Below are positions 54,089 through 64,000 of a DNA stretch of 64,000 bases, piece by piece (within the stretch, counting starts at the first letter, position 1; each line of letters opens with the position of its first letter). The DNA is from Dichetophora obliterata (Eukaryota; Arthropoda; Insecta; Diptera; Sciomyzidae): assembly GCA_963920525.1 (NCBI GenBank), contig OY986435.1, positions 259,739,462-259,803,461 of the forward strand, in the 5' to 3' direction. Both the position numbers and the translations under genes were made by a program. The notes beneath the pieces were generated by a model that was not told the origin of the DNA, ran no database searches, and saw nothing but the letters and a program-made list of their open reading frames with translations.

Positions 54089-54832
54089 AGGATCAGAGTA
54101 TCTGGCAGGGACACTAACTCGCACTCTTGGTCTGTTAGGGACCTGGTCCCTATCTGCGACCGCGAGGTTCGCACCCGACCATATCTCACCAACCCTGGAG
54201 ATGGCTATCTTATATATTTCCATTGACTTTTGGTCAGCACATGCGATCACCTTAAAGTGGCCCTGATGCCATCCACCGTCACGACAGGAAGGACCCCTAC
54301 CAGGAAATTCCTGGAAATGAGCGGAATGAACATTAAGGACAAATTGCCCTCAACGCTCCTCCACTTATCAGGCGATAAGCTGCCATCTGGATCACCTTTA
54401 TCGGTCACCGTAATGGTATTCTGCCCAGCTGCGATCTCGCTGAACAGTTTAGGAATGACTGTACTACCACAGATTTTCTTTGCCTTCGGCTGAGGGACCT
54501 CTTCTTGAGATCTCTGACGCTTAGAGGGCATCGGTTTGGGTTTAGGGGGAGTTAGTGACTCCTCCAAGATGCCCACCGCCCACTTCCAGGACGACTTCTG
54601 TTCCTCGCGAGATACGATCCCGTACTCTCAACGTAACTTTCCCAGCAACATTACCCTTCCTTTTAGTGGGAGGCGTTCCTTTAGCCGAGGTCTTCTTACA
54701 ACTTCCACTGATGCCAGGCTTGTTGGCCACTACACCAGTTTCAGTCTCTAAATGAGCATTTAAAGTCTGCGCGTCTGCAGGTTGTTGGCCAGGAGTAGCG
54801 TTTAAAGACCGCGTGTCTGGTGTAGGCTCCAC
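54089..54832 (-). pseudogene. LINE ORF1, N-terminal part with DUF4780-like domain
   Basis: Frames at 54542-54832 (MEPTPDTRSLNATPGQQ), 54247-54576 (SKRQRSQEEVPQPKAKK, SPDKWRSVEGNLSLMF) and 54089-54250 (VIACADQKSMEIYKIAI, IWSGANLAVADRDQVPNR) together form a basic N-terminus and a domain like DUF4780, known from LINE-type ORF1 proteins. Two frameshifts are present. The gypsy insertion follows SVPARYSDP. It would bind LINE RNA. Confidence 0.72.
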
Positions 54833-54964
54833 CTGGTTGGCATTTAAAGACTACCCGCCTGTGTTATGTTTTTTTAAAGTAAATGCATTCATCTTGGTCG
54901 TACGACCACCCCCTCCGCATCAAGATGAAAAGAGTTAAGCCGACAGTCTCTGAGACCGCTCCAC

Positions 54965-55372
54965 GAACGGAGCTGCAGATTTTTTTACTAGAAATGAAGA
55001 GCACAGATTACACCAAGGTGCTTCAATGTACTCTACTTTCATTTTTGAGGCAGAATGTTGAAAAACAACTACACATTTCAACAAGATAATGCTTCTATAC
55101 ACTTCAGCAGAGACAGAATGCAATGGCTTCAAGCCAATAACATATCGATTCTAGAATGGCCAGGCCAGGCTCACCTGATCTTAACCCGATAAAAAATTTC
55201 TAACATATTAACAAGAAAAGTTTTTGCCAGTACGACTAAGTTCCAGAACTAAGAAATGCAATTTTTTTATACTTGGGAAGGTATTAATGAAAATTTAATA
55301 AAAAACCTAGTTGATTTAATGGAAAACCGAATATTTGAGTGTATTCAGCATAACAGAGATGTAACTTATTAC
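54965..55372 (+). pseudogene. Tc1-like transposase, C-terminal fragment
   Basis: Readable pieces in shifting frames: EMKSTDYTKVLQCTLLSF, FQQDNASIHFSRDRMQWL (second catalytic Asp), ANNISILEWPGQ, PDLNPIKNF (the Glu of the DDE triad is changed, usually PDLNPIENLW) and LIKNLVDLMENRIFE. It ends with a stop near 55372. This is the other half of the element begun at 41770. Confidence 0.8.
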
Positions 55373-55639
55373 TAAAATTTTTTTAATGAATTTAGACAAG
55401 AAAAACCTATTTTTCGGAGTGTTTACTAAAATTTGCTATAGTTATGAAACGAAAAAAGATGTGCAAATATAAAATCACTTTGCTATTTTTAACGGTTCCT
55501 TTCAGACAGAAGGATTTAAAAACAATTTGGTGAAGAGAAGTTGAAGAGAGTGAGAAGGTTTTCTATAAGAATCGGTTTTTTTTTAAACAGGGTATTTCAT
55601 TTAATTTGTATGAGCTGTTAAAAAATGTTAGAAAGTGTT

Positions 55640-58540
55640 AGTATACAAGTTAATATAGCCCTTGCGCGGTACGCGTGGGATATTCAAAGCCATACTTTGG
55701 GATGGCAACCACCCCAATTTAATCTTTAAATTATATAAGTAACTACTTAGAACATACAATATTCAATAAAAACTCTCAAGCGCTTAGCTACAACCCAAGG
55801 TCACCCGCAGCACATCGCAGAAATAAAAAATTATCTACTGGATGCAACAGAAATAAAACAGAACAACAACCACGACACCAGCACCATCCAACACCTGCAT
55901 ATGAAACTTTGTATTTGTAAATATTTGCAACACACATTTAGCAAATTTGTGCACGAGTTTTAGTGACACGTGTCATAGGGTGGCACGTGTGTGTGAGTGT
56001 GTTTTTTGTATGTGTATACATTAGGGTATCCCAAGACATAAAGGAGAATTTTTTTCAATAATTTAAATACGCATACCCTCTATTTTCATTCTATTTGATC
56101 TGAATAACTCATATAATAGGTAAATATTACTTTGATTGTATAATGATAAACCGTGCCGACTTGATGCCAAACATTATTAGCACCGATTTTATTGGAAAAA
56201 AAGTACAAAACTATGTCATATTAGGTACAAGAACGTATGTTTAAAACATTATTGTTGAAATTTTCTTTTTAAAGTTTGCTTATTGCAATCAGAATACATC
56301 GTTTGGTGTTCTTGTACGCAAAGTAATAAAAATTGCTTTTGTTCCTCTTGAACCGTATTTAAGCCATGGAAGCCTTGAATTTGTAGTGTGCTCACACATG
56401 TGCACACTGCCGACCCTACGTTTCGATGTCATGCACGTAAACTAACGGCAATGCACTGAGTTATCAATATGCTAACACTGCACTATTGGCATGCACTGCG
56501 CTCAATGCATGCGAGGGTTGTGGACACTGCTTATCGAAATTGAGTGCGTTTTCAATACTCACGCAATTTTAATGACCGCATCCAAATTTCATTCGTCAAC
56601 AAAAAATATGTTGTTTGAATCCTTCTTGGGATTAAAGTTCATGTGCAAGAACGGAACGAAATACGTAATATAGGCAAACAAAGTTGCAAATGTAGAATAG
56701 CTATAGTTTAAGATATTAGTATAACTGTTTTGTAAAACTGTTTAAAAAAGCCGAGCTGGCCACAAATAAATCAGATTTGAACTAGCAACTCAAGTTGGCA
56801 GATCTCCTTGTTTTTTAAATTCAAACTCTCAACTTGCCTTGGACTCTGTCCAAGTAGGCAATGATAGAAATCAGCGAAGGCAAACTCTGCCGCTGGTAAA
56901 TTTAGAAAGTTGAAATTTTAATACATTACACATTAACTGAACCGCTTGTTCGACTGTACCATTCACAGCTCTGAGTGATAAAACCTTTTTTCTTGCTTCT
57001 TCAAACGAAATTTGACCATATTTTGTTTTTTTTTTTGTTTTGTTAAAATAGTTTTATTTAGAAATGAAAACTTAAAATTAACTGTAACATAGTATAAATA
57101 TGCCTAGTAATCAATGAGAACGTTATCACAGCCAACGAATGATATTTTTTCCAAGTAGCTTAAATTAATAAAAATAAGTTTATAGGCAAAAATTAAATAA
57201 AAAACCAAAATGGAAATAAAAGTTTACAACAGTTCTAGCATATGAATAGTAATTTTAAATTAATTAACTAGTATTATATACTAGCCCAGGAAGATTAGCG
57301 CACCTAGTGTTAAAAATTTTTAATTCATCGTTTCACTCAAAAAATTTATTAGTACAATTTCTACGAATGATATTAGTAAACAAAATAGTCGTATATTCTA
57401 CAAATATTCGAACAATATACAAAGTATTTTTACTGTGATATCTTTACGAATTCATTCGTAAAATTTTTCTAATGCCTGATGTAGTATCTACGAATATATT
57501 TGTTTTATATACTAATGATATTCGTAAACAAAAAGAAATCAATTCGTATTGGTGCATTGTACGAATGATTGTGTGCATATAAATAATAATATTCGTAAAT
57601 TTCTCGTAATTCGTAATATTTACTAATGCTTTCGTACTATTTACCAATTTAAAAAAAACATTAGTAGAAGCAACTCATTCGTAGGCTGACCTTACGAATG
57701 CCCATTATTATAATCAGCAATAATAAGTTTTCTATGATCAATGCTTATCTCCTTTGATTTTGGCATTATTCCTAATCAAGCAAAGCAAACAGCTATATAA
57801 TGGATATTAAAATTCATTTATAAGATCAAAATGCACCTGTCTATATTTTACCACAAGAGTATTTGAAAATGTTTAGCACTCAACTATCACTTATCACTCT
57901 GAAAATTCACAGTACGCATACTTTTATCGCGTATTAATCTTGACTAATCAGAAATTATTCACTACAGCAAATGTATTGAAACCTAACGGGACTAATTTTC
58001 TTGCGTGATGTGTTACTTACAACGTTCAAAGAATACAACAAAAAAAAGTTTCACAGTTCGGTGACTTAAAAAAAATATATATAACAACAGAATAGAAATT
58101 TTGAAAATGTCGTAAGTCTTTTAGCTGAATATGTTTTGAAAGTTTATGCTCCCTGCTGGTTGGAAATAAAAAAAAACCGAGAGCAACTCACGGTGCACGT
58201 CATCTTCACGGAATGATCAAGAAAAGTTAATTTTTGAATGAAAAATTTAAGACAATCGTTCACCAAGTTATTCAGAGGAATTGTTATTTTCCCAGCAAAA
58301 TTTTTGAGAAAATGTGACATGCATTCTTAGGGACACTGCTTCCAGAAGTCATTCTATAGATCCAATTGTTCTTCTTCTTAGCCTTATCGAGAAGCACTTT
58401 CAAGAGGTGTTTTGATAAACTACTTCTGGAAGGTGTTCAAGTAGCATTTAAATTCAATAAACGCAAAAAAAAGTGCATGTAATAATAATATATATTTTAG
58501 ATATATTCCATGGAATTTTTTAAACAACAAAAAACCCAGC
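55640..58540. other. Gene-free intron stretch
   Basis: AT-rich intron without recognisable protein-coding similarity. TTAGGGTATCCCAAGAC near 56022 looks like a DNA-transposon tip, but I found no partner. A cluster of TTCGTA words at 57350-57705 is listed separately. Confidence 0.5.
57350..57705. repeat. Cluster of TTCGTA/TACGAA words
   Basis: About a dozen copies of TTCGTA or TACGAA occur in both orientations within roughly 350 bp, for example TTTACGAATTCATTCGTAAA near 57442. The composition resembles the word-array MITEs in the first intron, but I could not find inverted ends or a target duplication. Confidence 0.5.
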
Positions 58541-58959
58541 CACTTCCAACATCAAAATGCCGTCAAAATTGGAAAAAGGGATATGTCACGTGGGATTTTT
58601 AAGCCCCAAAAAAAAACCCAAACACTTCTCATATGCAATACCAAAATCGCGAGACAATTGGGAAAAGGGATATTTTTCGTGGATTTTTTTAAGCACCCCT
58701 AACTATTCCATGGTATGCCTTCTTAAAGTTCTCCTGGAAAACACCCACTAGAATCCTTTCATTGAAGGGCGCAAAGAAATCATCCATTGAAAAAATTCTG
58801 GAAGCACTTCAAGAGAAGACTAAGGAAAGCATTCCTTCCAATGACATGCATATGTTAAAAGAATGCCTTCTGGGTATGAAAGTGGAAGGGATGGAATTCA
58901 AGACTTTCCCTTCCACTTTACTTTCTTTTGGAAGCACTTTTTTTGCTGGATTGCTAACT
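58541..58959. other. Intron with short self-similar segments
   Basis: Two related segments begin AAAATGCCGTCAAAATTGG (58554) and CCAAAATCGCGAGACAATTGG (58641). Each is followed by GGGATAT and a GTGG(G)ATTTTT block. No gene is recognised. Confidence 0.45.
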
Positions 58960-59365
58960 CTGAAAACATTCTATTGGCAATGCTTGAAGATGAGCGGGCA
59001 CACATACGAGAACGCGCACTAAGAGGAAATACGCAAATTTGAGCTTCCGAACACAAATTTTGAAGCAGAGGAGTACTTTGAACTGATTTACTGGAAAAAT
59101 CCATTGGAACCACCTGTTACCCAAATACTTACTGGGGAAGACATCACACAACTGCTTAAAACATGTTTAAATTTGTTTGCCATTCTCAGTCAGTTGAGAT
59201 ACATGTGAAACTGGTGACAGTGGCGTTATTGGCAACCTGTGGTGCAGAAGCCAGAGATGGATTTATTCGTAGCCGTATTAAGTCTAGAAAAAAACTCCCT
59301 AAGTTTGATACAAAGAGCCATTACTTTGGGCTACTAGGGGAACCTGAGGAATCTGAAGATCATTA
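58960..59365 (+). pseudogene. Decayed C-terminal fragment of a second unnamed arthropod family
   Basis: Reading across three frames gives LAMLEDERAHIRERAL, then FEAEEYFELIYWKNPLEPP and LTGEDITQLL, then HVKLVTVALLATCGAEARDG and FIRSRIKSRKKLPKFDTK. I recall the same order (VERCVKLVTEAS, RDGFIR, SRK.MP.F.TK) from repetitive uncharacterised insect proteins. At least two frameshifts separate the parts. Its function is unknown to me. Confidence 0.55.
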
Positions 59366-61558
59366 GTGAAGTAAGCAAAACTTTTTGAATTTAATTTTTT
59401 AAGTAAATAATACAGTTTATTGCCAAAAAGTTGTAAAAAAAGCATTGGTTCAAATAAATTTTTTCACTTGATATGCCTTTTTTATCATTATTGCGGAACT
59501 TGAACATGTTTTGGGAATGGGCTGGAACTTTTTTGTACTGTATTTTTCTTCAAGTAGAACCATTTTGTAGGTCAAAAACATGAAAATAACGGGACTTAAA
59601 AGCATAAAAGTAAAATGTTGCCTATAGGCTACAAAGAGCATGAAAGGCTTAAAGGAATTTTTACTCTCTAAAATATGTAAATATGTACAAAAAAATATAA
59701 AAATGAAACTTCTAAAAACTAAGTTGTATTTAACTTTTGCTGACGCAAAGAAGTGATTGTAAGTTAAATATGGTTTGTATAGACGTTCTGTACATAATGC
59801 AAAACATTCATATTCACACACGCACATGTATAGCAACATAGAAAAACAACAAAATAATATCATTTTCTATCAATGCTGACATTTGAATAAAAAGGAAAAA
59901 CTAATACTCAATAGAACTCTATAAATATCCGACTGTCAGTCAACTTGTCTATATCTCTTCCTCCCTAACAGCTTTTAAGTCCATTTGAGAGCTTTTCGAA
60001 TTGGACAGCTGCATTTGTGTGTTCACAAAGATATGCTGAGCAAATGAATTATGAAGGATGCACTCGTTGCATAAAATGTTCAATAGGAAAATCAATTTAA
60101 CTTGGTAAAACCGAAGACTAAGGACTTGCAAGTAAATAATGTGCCTGATTGGGAGTAAAGTATAAGAGAACACACAAATGAAATTTAATAGTATTGTTAT
60201 TTGAAAAATATTGTTAAACTATTTTGAAGTTCAAATAAAAATAGAGTAGGTGATAAAGAACTGTGGTTCCACCCACAAACAATGGCATCTGAGATAAATC
60301 TATTTGGAATGTGGAAGAATTTTTTAAAGCTGTAAAAACTTTGTTTTGTTTTTAATTTTTTTAGCACATTTATTTTTAAAAAATACGTGAGAATACTCAT
60401 ACGCACTTTATGTTTCACTACGTTATATTTTAAACACGTTTTTTTTTTCTTGGTGCGTTTTAATTCAACTGAAAACGTGATTGTGATAGAGATCATTAAC
60501 AAAAACTCAAATGAGCAAAACATTTAAGACAAATATCTGAACTTGACGCTGTAATATTATTTATTTTTATTCAATTATTTATTCCTTTCCATATCCATAT
60601 TCACATTCATATTCATGTCTATACCCTTCTATATTCATTACCATATAATAATGTTTAACAAAAATCTACGTATAAGCAACTGTAATGTTCTCATAACGTT
60701 TTGAGGTTTTTCTCATAAGCTGGGGAAAATGAATTTTTCGTTTTACGTTTAAAAAGCTTTAGTTTCAAATTCCTCAATCTGTTCACAAGAAAAGGTTTTA
60801 ACATTAATTCTTTTTGAGTATTCTTCATAACATCACACCTGAGATTCTTTGCAACTTGAAATGAATTTTTACTTTATATGTAGTACGTCTAATTAATTTC
60901 GAGAATAACACTTCAATGTGATGTACATCCTCATTTGATCCTTTCTGAGCCAATTCAATGGCCACTTGTGAAAAACGCCTGCACCTGATACTCACTTGGC
61001 ACATCAGCATCTGCAACAACATCAACCAAAGCAACAACTCATACAACAACAACAGCAATAGCACCAAAGCAACAACTCATACAACAACAACAACAATAGC
61101 ACCAATGAAATACTTCAACAAGTTGTTAGCAAACAAGATAGAAGAGAAAATTAAACTTACTTTATGTGCTGATATCAATTACTCAAGGATAACAGCAATA
61201 ACCTGTAAGAAACACTATAGAATAGAAAACACAACAGAGAAGCACACTACACAACAACGAAATATCCTTTTCAACAAAGGATTTTCAACAATTTAAGCTT
61301 GAAAAAAATAATCGCTATAAATACCCAGTGCTTTACAATGCACAAAAGGAGCGCCCGCGCATTAGTTTATTAATAATCCATGTTGTTGTAAGCGAAAAGA
61401 AATGCTGGTGCGTTCTTTTTATTATGCAGCTCCTGTGTAGTAGCAACACTTATACTAGCTCTGGCTCTTTATTTTCATCATTATTTTTTCAATTTCCCGC
61501 CGCTACTTGCACATCAATTTCTTAGCTCAACTCCTTTGCCTTATTTCTCTTTTTGTAG
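59366..61558. other. Gene-free end of the giant intron
   Basis: AT-rich, ending in a pyrimidine-rich stretch and TTTTTGTAG before exon D. It contains a CAA-rich tandem duplication at 61027-61102. Minus-strand frames around 59450-60523 are hydrophobic but show no domain I recognise. Confidence 0.55.
61027..61102 (+). repeat. Two tandem CAA-rich copies of 38 bp
   Basis: AAAGCAACAACTCATACAAC plus AACAACAGCAATAGCACC occurs twice in a row with one or two differences. Confidence 0.8.
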
Positions 61559-61697
61559 CTTACAGGCTAAGATAGGTACCCTGCCAGGCGATATCCTGCT
61601 AATTTCCTCCTTCTTGTCGTATGTCGGTTGCTTTACAAGACGCTATCGACAGGAGCTGCAGCAGAAGATGTGGATGCCAAACTTTCGCAAAATTGAG
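61559..61697 (+). CDS. Axonemal dynein heavy chain, exon D (start of AAA5)
   Basis: An exon of 139 bases entering in phase 2 (C completes the Ser codon split after 19050) and leaving in phase 0. The donor is GTAATG at 61698. The protein LQAKIGTLPGDILLISSFLS then YVGCFTRRYRQELQQKMW matches the conserved GD.LL..AF.SY.G.F...YR segment that opens AAA5. The acceptor is TTTTTGTAG. It is separated from exon C by 42.5 kb. Confidence 0.94.
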
Positions 61698-61762
61698 GTA
61701 ATGTTGTTTGGGTGTAGGTGATGACTGAAGAGAGTAAAAATTAAAAGAATCTATTCCCTTAG
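61698..61762 (+). other. 65-bp dynein intron
   Basis: Donor GTAATG, acceptor CCCTTAG at 61756-61762, phase 0. The joined protein KIE then [12 protein letters not shown] is collinear with relatives. Confidence 0.85.
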
Positions 61763-61929
61763 CCGTCTATACCACATACGGAAGGCGCAGATCCTTTGAC
61801 AATTTTCTCGGATGATGCTCAAATTGCCATGTGGAATAATGAGGGCCTGCCAATGGATCGTATGTCAACGGAGAATGCCACCATCTTGGCGCATTCAACG
61901 CGTTGGCCGCTTATGATTGATCCTCAGTT
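61763..61929 (+). CDS. Axonemal dynein heavy chain, exon E (AAA5)
   Basis: An exon of 167 bases, phase 0 in and phase 2 out. The donor is GTAAGT at 61930 (after TT of a Leu codon). [34 protein letters not shown] and RWPLMIDPQ are near-identical to beta outer-arm heavy chains. ENATIL and WPLMIDPQL are signature AAA5 segments. The following exon lies outside the window. Confidence 0.95.
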
Positions 61930-64000
61930 GTAAGTTGTAGTATCTGCCATTTGTAAGTTTGGCTTTACTTACTAATGTTTTGCAATGTGCACTTTGTATT
62001 ATTTGCACTATATTTTGCAAAAACCACTAAATTTAAACTAATAGTTTCATTGGATTTGGCTTCACTATTAATTTTTCGTTAAAATATGGAAATTGTGCTG
62101 TGATGTGCGCAATTTGTGCGCAATTTGTTATGGTGATAAAGAAGAAAAAGTAAAATTTGCTTATTCAAAAATCAAAAAAAAAAATTTAATTTGGAATGAC
62201 CGGAAATGTGCTGTTATGTAGAAAGAAATATGGGAAAATTTTTTTGGAAATAATTAAATTTTTTCTCTTCAATATAGCAATTGTCGGCACTAGCGATGAC
62301 CTTATTTTTAAAAAAAAATATAAATCCTAATCAGAATTTATAATCGTCTATGTCTTAAGTATATATCACACATTCCGTAAAAAGTAAACCGCAAACTAAA
62401 AAAATCAGTTTAAAAAAAAAGAAAAAAAAATATCTGAGCATACATACTTGCTAAAGATGTCGAAGGAATGTGAATACCCGAAAATACGGTATTTACTATC
62501 ATTTTAGTGTGTGCTCTAAAGCTGTTTTGTTTGTTTTTTTATTTTCCGTGGTAAAACAGCAATACGCTACATAAAATTAAAGTAACAGTAATTAACGAAT
62601 ATGTGTATAAACTGAGGTATGACATAAAATATTAAACGAACAGTTTTGTGCACCGAACGCAACAAAAAGGACAATTTTTAAAATTGTGTAAAGCCTCCTT
62701 AAAACAAATCAAAAAGAATACTTGCGAATGAAATTTTCAGAGTTGCTTTACCTGATTCAATCCTAGTTTTTCACATAAAAGTATGTGTTCTTTTACTTTT
62801 GTTGCTTGCGTACTGGGAACACTTCAATGAATTTTGAGTGGATATTCAAGTGCGAAACTCTTCACAACGTACATTTTTGCTTTTTACAGTTAAATATTCT
62901 ATAATATGAACCACTTAAGAATCAAAAAATATAAAAGCGTTTCACATCGACAAGCAAGAAATTAAAGAAAAACAAGATAAATCGAAACAAATTTAAGCTG
63001 AATATCTAACTAAAAGAATACCTTACCTACAAAATCAACAACTCTTCATCAAATCGAGTGATACAGACATATTGTCATCGCCAACTAGAGGATCTAAATA
63101 CATAAAAAAATTGTTTTGTAATCCAACAGTGTGAAAAATTAAGAATTCTTTTTTTCGTACATGTCCAAATACGCAACCATTTGAAACCGTACGCAGCTGA
63201 CATTTTATTTTTATAATTTTTGTTTATAACTTTTAATTAACTTAAAATATAATATTGAATTATATCGAGGGCCTATATTCATTTTCCTCTATCTGCACTT
63301 TGGGCATTTTTTTAATGCCAAAATGATGGCTGGCCTCGGTTGCATCTATGGTATTAATATTAGAACGTAAAACCAATCCTAACACCTTCTTTTAATCAAT
63401 TAAACTGAGCTTCTATCTACTAACTTGTTTTTAACTTACGACAAAAACCTGTATCTGCATTTAAAACAAATAGTTTTGAAAAGCCTATAAAGATTTTTTT
63501 TTACTTTGAAACATTTTCCTATGTTGATAGTAATATTTTCCAGGTACACTAGAATATATGACGCGCTTAAAGCAAAATAAGGAATTTTTTTTTGTGAAAG
63601 CTAGAATTCATTATAAAATTTGTGAAAGAAAAAACTATTTAAACCATGCTGTGTAGAACATCAAACAAAGTCGAAGTGTTGCAAGCGAACATAAGACGAG
63701 CATGTGCTATAAAGAAATGGGTTGCAAGGGAGATAATGTTTAGCATGTGTCCATGTAGTTGGTTTGATTGTGATGATCCCAGTTGCAAAAGAAGCCCTGC
63801 TCTATGTCTGCCGACAACATGCCTCCGAAGGACAGGAGACATGCTCGCCTCCATAACCGCTTATAAATTTTTTGTACAGGGTCCGCTAAATAACTTTTTT
63901 TTTTTTGAAAATTCTATAAAAAAAACTACTGAATATTTTCTTAAATTTATTTTTTTATTTGAAAGTACACTCCTTCCGGTTAATAAAAGAAAATAATTTC
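61930..64000 (+). other. Intron downstream of exon E, continuing past the window
   Basis: AT-rich and without an acceptor followed by dynein-like sequence, so at least 2071 bp long. The less AT-rich patch at 63639-63870 has open frames on both strands that I do not recognise. Confidence 0.75.
63877..64000 (+). mobile_element. Possible left tip of a DNA transposon at the window edge
   Basis: TA followed by CAGGGTCCGCTAAATAAC and a T run resembles the tip of a mariner-type element. The other end would lie beyond the window, so this is only a suggestion. Confidence 0.25.

Larger units (their letters stand above)
41995..54930 (-). mobile_element. I/LOA-type LINE, interrupted by a gypsy element
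   Basis: Minus-strand order from the 5' end: ORF1 (54089-54832, continuing at 45337-46371), endonuclease, reverse transcriptase, RNase H and a CCHC tail, ending near 41995 with a tail of TTAGGTTAGTTAAGG-like repeats. The gypsy element at 46408-54088 cuts ORF1. A 606-bp tandem duplication covers the ORF1/ORF2 overlap. Many frameshifts show it is dead. Its clade is judged from the RNase H, the QEPW endonuclease motif and ORF1 type. Confidence 0.8.
41299..55620 (+). mobile_element. Tc1-like transposon split by a LINE and gypsy stack
   Basis: The left end has a long terminal repeat with two direct motifs, CTCATAACTAAAGCAACT near 41306 and TTCATAACTAAAGCACTC near 41671. This is the inverted-repeat/direct-repeat arrangement of Tc1-type elements. 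An inverse counterpart lies at about 55437-55610 (TAGTTATGAAACGAAAAAAG through AAGTTGAAGAGAGTGAGAAG). Transposase pieces are at 41770-41990 and 54965-55372. The middle of the transposase is missing at the insertion point. A hairpin MITE (41331-41487) sits in the left repeat. Confidence 0.72.
19051..61558 (+). other. 42.5-kb dynein intron between exons C and D
   Basis: The donor is GTTTGT at 19051 and the acceptor is CTTTTTGTAG ending at 61558, phase 2. The flanking protein is collinear (KESVQ-S-LQAKIGTLPGDILL), so no coding exon is missing. More than two thirds of the intron is recognisable mobile DNA in two nested stacks. Retrotransposon lengths alone account for most of its size. Confidence 0.9.

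Noticed and set aside
59450..59863. A hydrophobic 137-codon minus-strand frame as a membrane protein
   Set aside because: The hydrophobicity follows from AT-rich sequence (Phe, Leu, Ile codons). I see no conserved motif or regulatory context.

Overview
This is eukaryotic DNA from a higher fly. The gene density, AT-rich introns with GT..AG borders and transposon content fit a cyclorrhaphan dipteran. A tRNA-derived SINE of the kind I associate with tephritid fruit flies makes Tephritidae my best guess, which is inference. Only one host gene is visible: five coding exons on the + strand (1784-2032, 18137-18613, 18686-19050, 61559-61697, 61763-61929). They encode consecutive parts of one axonemal dynein heavy chain of the outer-arm beta type (DNAH9/11/17; kl-5 or Dhc93AB in Drosophila). 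The exons run from the end of AAA4 through the stalk and microtubule-binding domain into AAA5. Exon phases match and the joined protein is collinear with the family, so this is one gene. It is split by introns of about 16.1 kb, 72 bp, 42.5 kb and 65 bp, with more intron beyond both window edges.

Everything else is intron, and most of it is layered transposable elements. First intron (2033-18136): a 4.7-kb element with 40-bp inverted ends (3841-8582) carries a 2.05-kb near-palindrome (5230-7279) with an 8-bp target duplication. Then come a decayed Helitron Rep fragment cut by a hAT-like MITE, a broken mariner split by a decayed copy of an unnamed arthropod gene family, and a nested pair of inverted-repeat elements. 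Last, a Harbinger-like element encloses a 2.9-kb hAT-like element, which holds a small Penelope-like element with a GIY-YIG domain.

Giant intron (19051-61558): a SINE, a 5'-truncated LINE tail and a TA-flanked MITE lead into the first large nest. A Ty3/gypsy element (24164-40668, minus strand, GAATC duplication) has a Helitron (24190-35225) inside its 3' LTR. That Helitron holds a hAT-like transposon (24514-32074, GTGTACAT duplication), which holds a CR1-like LINE with two full-length ORFs (25378-30688). It also holds an intact-looking mariner (33849-35136). The second nest is a Tc1-like element (about 41.3-55.6 kb) broken by a minus-strand I/LOA-type LINE, which is broken in turn by a young-looking gypsy element (46408-54088) with a tRNA-Lys primer site and long gag and pol frames. 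The remaining intron to 61558 holds one decayed copy of another unnamed arthropod family and mostly featureless AT-rich DNA.

The host exons work together only as pieces of one motor protein; the transposons are passengers. The most informative points are the giant-intron architecture (as in Drosophila Y-linked dynein genes), the link between an unnamed protein family and hAT-like ends with 8-bp duplications, and several hAT-like MITEs that are each dense arrays of their own short word.
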